Shown: positions 8,056-10,552 of the stretch, piece by piece
Position numbering within the stretch: position 1 is the stretch's first letter
Layout: every line of letters starts with the position of its first letter
Source: Pusillimonas sp. UBA6240
GTDB lineage: Bacteria; Pseudomonadota; Gammaproteobacteria; Burkholderiales; Burkholderiaceae_B
Length of the DNA stretch: 10,552 nt
Direction of reading: 5' to 3'
Assembly (NCBI GenBank): GCA_002441445.1
Contig: DJWC01000131.1
Location: 146 to 10,697 of the forward strand
The notes under the pieces: model-generated
Databases searched by the model: none
Seen by the model: only the letters and a program-made list of their open reading frames with translations
What the model was told of the DNA's origin: nothing
Position numbers and translations under genes: made by a program

Positions 8056-10119
8056 TCACTCCTCGCCTGAACGGCTTTGCTCAAAGGTGAGCAGAAGGTT
8101 GCCCTTGCCATCGACCCGCGCATGCCAGCCCGGCTCGACCAATGTCGTGGTATCGGCTTGCTCGACGATTGCCGGGCCGTGGAACTCCGTCCCGGCCGGC
8201 AGCGTTTCGCGCTGATAGATGTCGGCCTCGACCACGCCGTTGGCCGTGCCCACCCGGATCTGGCGCCTCGATCGCCGGATCTGAGCCGCCGCGGGGGCGA
8301 ATTCCGAACGATCGATGTGATCGCTACCGCCGGCCTGATGCACGGAGCGCAGATTGACAATGCGGGCGGGGGCGCGGGTGGCGTAGCCATAGACCCGTTT
8401 ATGCGCTTCGATGAAGTCCTCGTACATGCGGCCGGTGATGTCGCCTTCTTTCGCCAGCTCTACAGCCAGCGTATAGCCTTGGCCGACGTAGCAGACATCC
8501 GCGTAGTGGTGGATGCGGGCCGTGGCCGGGTCCACGTCCTCGGCCCGCATGAGCGCGGCGCATTGCCCGTCCAATTGCTCCAGCGCGGCGCGCATCTGGC
8601 CCAGGTCGAGCGCATCGACATCCTGGCCATAGGCGGCCGCCGCCTCGTGTTCGACCGGTGCCGCCAGCAGTCCGGCCGCGGCCAGGACCCCGGGATACGG
8701 CGGCACGACGATGCGCGTGATGCCAAGATCGCGAGCGAGGGGCGTGATGTGCAAGGCTCCGCCGCCGCCCAGCGGCATCAGCGCGAAACGGCGCGGATCC
8801 AGCCCTTGACGGATGGAGACCAGGCGGATGCCTTCGGCCATCTGGGCGTTCACGATGCGATGTATGCCCAAAGCGGCTTCTTCGACCGTCATGCCGAGCA
8901 CATCCGCCAGCCCCGCCACCGCCTTGCGCGCCAGCTCGGGATCGAGCTTGAGAGCGCCGCCCGAAAAATTGGCCGGATCGATATAACCCAGGACGACGGA
9001 CGCATCCGTGACGGTGGGACGCGCGCCGCCCCGTCCGTAGCAGGCAGGCCCGGGCTCGGAGCCGGCGGATTCCGGGCCCACCCGCAAGCCGCCGGCCGCG
9101 TCGACCCAGGCGATGGAGCCGCCGCCGGAGCCGATGGAATTCACGTCGACCATGGGGACGCGCAGCGGATATCCGTCAATGATGCCTTCCGAACGGATCA
9201 GCGCCTTGCCGTCGCTGATCAAGGCGATATCGCAACTGGTGCCGCCGATATCGACCGTAATGAGGTCGTGCTCGCCCGCGCCGGCGCCCGCGATGCGCGC
9301 GCCGATCACGCCGCCCGCCGGACCTGACAGGAAGAGGCGAACCGCCTTGCCGCGGGCGGTCTTCGACGCCATCAGCCCGCCGCGCGATTGCATGACTTGG
9401 AACGGAGCCGTGACGCCCTTCGCGGCCAGGCCGTCTTCCAATCGCGTAAGGTAGCGATCGATGATGGGTTTTACATAACCATCGAACGACGTGACTACGG
9501 TGCGTTCGTATTCGCGAAAGGCCGGATCCACCAAATGCGAGACTGCCAGCGCGATATCGGGGTAGCGCTCCGCGATTAAATCGCGGGCCCGCCGTTCATG
9601 ATCGCTATTCACAAAGGAGAACAGAAAGCAAATGGCGATGGCTTGCACGCCGTCGGCCGCCAGTTCGTCCACCGCCTGCATCAATTGTTCTTCGTCCAGC
9701 GGTACCAGAACCGTGCCGTCCGCGGCGACGCGTTCGATCACTTCCTTGCGGCGACGGCCTGGAATCAGGAATTCCGGCGTTTCCGCTGTGAGAATCACGT
9801 CATACATGCGATGGCGCATCTGGCGGCCGATCGCCAGCACATCCTTGAAACCTCGCGTGGTCAATAAGCCCATGCGGGCGCCTTTGCGCTCCAGAATGGC
9901 ATTGGTCGCCACGGTAGTGCCGTGCATGAACCGGGTAATGGCGCCGGGCTCCACGCCCCACGACGACTTGATCCGATCGATTGACTCGAGCACCGCCACG
10001 CTTTCATTGCTGCGGGTAGTGGGAATTTTGAAGTACTTCAAGGCTCCGGCCTCGTCGCGGGCGACGACATCCGTAAATGTGCCGCCTATATCGACCGCAA
10101 TCTGTAAGCCGCTATTCAT
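8056..10119 (-). CDS. hyuA: Hydantoinase A/oxoprolinase-family ATP-dependent subunit (HyuA)
   Basis: A 687-residue protein, usual HyuA length. The N-terminal ATPase-like motif DIGGTFTD is at 10-17, followed by HGTTVATNAILERKGA (66-81). The central domain has SGPAGGVIGA (265-274), a second phosphate-binding motif DIGGTSCD (290-297), SIGSGGGSIAW (328-338) and the GPESAGSEPGPACYGRGG block (348-365). The family phosphorylates a ring amide or carbonyl so that its partner can hydrolyse or carboxylate it. Relatives act on 5-oxoproline, N-methylhydantoin, caprolactam, acetone or acetophenone, and sequence alone does not separate them. This is the promoter-proximal gene, with tandem strong ribosome-binding sites, and its stop lies 5 bp before the hyuB ATG. 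Confidence 0.93.
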   Translation of the reverse strand: MNSGLQIAVDIGGTFTDVVARDEAGALKYFKIPTTRSNESVAVLESIDRIKSSWGVEPGAITRFMHGTTVATNAILERKGARMGLLTTRGFKDVLAIGRQMRHRMYDVILTAETPEFLIPGRRRKEVIERVAADGTVLVPLDEEQLMQAVDELAADGVQAIAICFLFSFVNSDHERRARDLIAERYPDIALAVSHLVDPAFREYERTVVTSFDGYVKPIIDRYLTRLEDGLAAKGVTAPFQVMQSRGGLMASKTARGKAVRLFLSGPAGGVIGARIAGAGAGEHDLITVDIGGTSCDIALISDGKALIRSEGIIDGYPLRVPMVDVNSIGSGGGSIAWVDAAGGLRVGPESAGSEPGPACYGRGGARPTVTDASVVLGYIDPANFSGGALKLDPELARKAVAGLADVLGMTVEEAALGIHRIVNAQMAEGIRLVSIRQGLDPRRFALMPLGGGGALHITPLARDLGITRIVVPPYPGVLAAAGLLAAPVEHEAAAAYGQDVDALDLGQMRAALEQLDGQCAALMRAEDVDPATARIHHYADVCYVGQGYTLAVELAKEGDITGRMYEDFIEAHKRVYGYATRAPARIVNLRSVHQAGGSDHIDRSEFAPAAAQIRRSRRQIRVGTANGVVEADIYQRETLPAGTEFHGPAIVEQADTTTLVEPGWHARVDGKGNLLLTFEQSRSGEE
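8059..8064 (-). promoter_or_regulatory. Ribosome-binding site that fixes the hyuB start
   Basis: Reading the minus strand, GAGGAG (8064-8059) is 8 nt before ATG 8050. The alternative GTG at 8059-8057 overlaps this site and cannot use it, so the ATG is the likely start. The site lies at the very end of hyuA, consistent with translational coupling. Confidence 0.7.
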
Positions 10120-10126
10120 GATTTTT

Positions 10127-10139
10127 CTCCTACCTCCTT
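10127..10139 (-). promoter_or_regulatory. Tandem Shine-Dalgarno sites of hyuA
   Basis: On the minus strand AAGGAGGT (10139-10132), an almost complete anti-16S match, is followed at once by GGAG (10130-10127). The distances to the ATG are 12 and 7 nt. The second has optimal spacing. Two overlapping strong sites suggest high translation of the first operon gene. Confidence 0.7.
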
Positions 10140-10144
10140 ATCTT

Positions 10145-10177
10145 GTTATCGATTTATATCTATCGATTATCGATAAC
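10145..10177. promoter_or_regulatory. Palindromic operator candidate (probable IclR site) in the operon leader
   Basis: GTTATCGAT (10145-10153) and ATCGATAAC (10169-10177) form a perfect 9-bp inverted repeat with a 15-nt spacer. Nested at its right side is a 15-bp palindrome, TATCGAT-T-ATCGATA (10161-10175). IclR-family proteins commonly bind palindromes of about this size. The site lies just downstream of the predicted transcription start, where bound repressor would block transcription. In RNA the same repeat could fold close to the hyuA ribosome-binding site. Assignment to the IclR encoded here is inference. Confidence 0.55.
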
Positions 10178-10179
10178 TT

Positions 10180-10192
10180 AAAATCGAATTTT
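10180..10192. promoter_or_regulatory. Second AT-rich operator-like repeat at the predicted transcription start
   Basis: AAAAT-CGA-ATTTT (10180-10192) is an inverted repeat with 5-bp arms around CGA. It overlaps the predicted start site (about 10191). It contains an ATCGA copy 21 bp from the one at 10162, so it may extend the main operator as a second, in-phase binding unit. Confidence 0.35.
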
Positions 10193-10197
10193 GATAG

Positions 10198-10226
10198 ATA
10201 ATATCGACCGACTTAAGCGAAGTCAA
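10198..10226 (-). promoter_or_regulatory. Sigma70 promoter of the hyuA-iclR operon
   Basis: On the minus strand TTGACT (-35, 10226-10221) and TATTAT (-10, 10203-10198) are separated by exactly 17 nt. Each box differs from consensus by one base. The predicted start is about 10191, giving a leader of about 72 nt before the hyuA ATG. No other comparably good promoter was noticed in the junctions of the operon, so this probably drives all eight genes. Confidence 0.7.
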
Positions 10227-10250
10227 TAAAAAATTCAGGACTGGGCTTGA

Positions 10251-10430
10251 GGGCATTCGAGCATGGCGAGCAGATGCGACGCTGCCGCGGAACGCCTGAT
10301 GGAGCTGCGGGAGCGGCGGAACCTGAGGTGGAATTTCGGGCCGTTCAGCCCGACGCGCCGGCGTCGATGAACATTGGCCGAAGAGCAGGAGGACGCCTTG
10401 CGCAGATATTTGCAGGCGCTCGCTCGCTAG
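10251..10430 (+). pseudogene. Possible degenerate gene fragment, family not recognised
   Basis: One plus-strand frame reads ERLMELRERRNLRWNFGPF (beginning about 10290), meets a TGA at 10368-10370, and continues in the same frame as LAEEQEDALRRYLQALAR to a TAG at 10428-10430. The second part looks like the amphipathic C-terminal helix of a protein. No start with a ribosome-binding site and no recognisable family was seen. It could equally be chance open frame in GC-rich DNA. Confidence 0.2.
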
Positions 10431-10478
10431 CGTTCGATGGGTTTTTATCGATATCGAATGTTATTGCCGAAGGCCAAC

Positions 10479-10512
10479 AAAAAACCCAGCTAAACAATGG
10501 GTTTAGCTGGGT
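10479..10512 (-). terminator. Rho-independent terminator of the right tRNA
   Basis: ACCCAGCTAAAC (10484-10495) and GTTTAGCTGGGT (10501-10512) form a perfect 12-bp stem with a 5-nt loop. Read on the minus strand, the stem runs into a T6 tract (10484-10479). No T-run follows on the plus side, so it works in the minus direction. It ends the tRNA transcript and insulates the hyuA promoter about 250 bp further on from readthrough. Confidence 0.88.
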
Positions 10513-10529
10513 GTTCTGTATGATAGCGA

Positions 10530-10552
10530 TGGTGCCCAGGAGAGGACTCGAA
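10530..10552 (-). tRNA. Partial tRNA, 3' end only (probably tRNA-Leu)
   Basis: Read on the minus strand from the window edge: TTCGAGT (T loop), CCTCT (3' T stem), CCTGGGC (3' acceptor strand), discriminator A, and encoded CCA ending at 10530. The 5' acceptor strand would be GCCCAGG. A GCCCAGG...CCTGGGCACCA acceptor with a GGTTCGAGTCC T arm is what I recall for betaproteobacterial tRNA-Leu, but the anticodon is outside the window. The strong terminator 17 nt downstream supports the call. Confidence 0.75.

Larger units (their letters stand above)
10120..10529. other. 410-bp intergenic region between hyuA and the right tRNA
   Basis: No intact gene is visible. From hyuA outwards the region holds the tandem ribosome-binding sites, an AT-rich palindromic operator cluster (10145-10192), a sigma70 promoter (10198-10226), a GC-rich stretch with degenerate coding-like sequence (about 10251-10430), an ATCGA palindrome (10448-10457) and the tRNA terminator (10479-10512). 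The sharp change from AT-rich (10140-10210) to GC-rich (10260-10430) suggests separate origins for the control region and the debris. Confidence 0.7.

Noticed and set aside
8057..8059. GTG start for hyuB, giving three extra residues and a 4-bp overlap with hyuA
   Set aside because: The GTG overlaps the only good Shine-Dalgarno sequence, while ATG 8050 is 8 nt from it.
8077..9327. Long plus-strand open frame (416 codons) opposite hyuA
   Set aside because: It is rich in Arg, His, Asp and Gln in the pattern of an antisense shadow of a GC-rich gene, and shows no recognisable motif, whereas the hyuA frame has all family motifs.
1..10552. CRISPR array, transposase, complete insertion sequence or integrase
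   Set aside because: No regularly spaced repeats, no transposase or recombinase motifs and no IS-type terminal repeats were seen.

Overview
The window (about 60% GC by eye) holds one long minus-strand catabolic operon between two partial tRNA genes. Gene content, GC level, two CCA-encoding tRNAs and a CcdB relic fit a betaproteobacterium, most likely Burkholderiales of the Alcaligenaceae type (Bordetella/Achromobacter/Pusillimonas relatives). That placement is inference from gene families, not from a marker gene.

Left edge (1-313): the last 21 nt of a plus-strand tRNA ending in CCA, its Rho-independent terminator (38-64), then about 250 bp with no intact gene. This stretch contains what reads as a decayed ccdB toxin gene on the minus strand. 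The N-terminal and C-terminal CcdB segments lie side by side in different frames, as if the middle had been deleted.

Centre (314-10119): eight intact genes, all on the minus strand. In transcription order they are hyuA and hyuB (ATP-dependent hydantoinase/oxoprolinase subunits), a TRAP solute receptor (DctP), small permease (DctQ) and large permease (DctM), a PuuB/OrdL-type FAD amine or amino-acid oxidase, an EamA/DMT-family 10-TM transporter, and an IclR regulator. Gaps are 42 bp or less, and several junctions nearly touch or overlap. The layout reads as a self-contained module: the TRAP system imports a (probably carboxylated) compound, HyuAB opens a lactam or imide-like ring at the cost of ATP (or carries out a related ATP-dependent reaction), the flavoenzyme oxidises the exposed amine, the DMT protein moves a metabolite across the membrane, and IclR senses a pathway compound. 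The substrate cannot be named from sequence. There is no N-carbamoyl-amino-acid amidohydrolase, so a plain hydantoin or creatinine route is incomplete here.

Right edge (10120-10552): a near-consensus sigma70 promoter (TTGACT-17-TATTAT) for the operon, followed in the leader by a dense AT-rich cluster of ATCGA motifs. These form a 15-bp palindrome and a larger 9-bp inverted repeat, with copies about 21 bp apart, and are the best candidate IclR operator. Upstream lie about 200 bp of possible gene debris, one more ATCGA palindrome, a minus-strand terminator, and the 3' end of a minus-strand tRNA (tRNA-Leu-like) running off the window.
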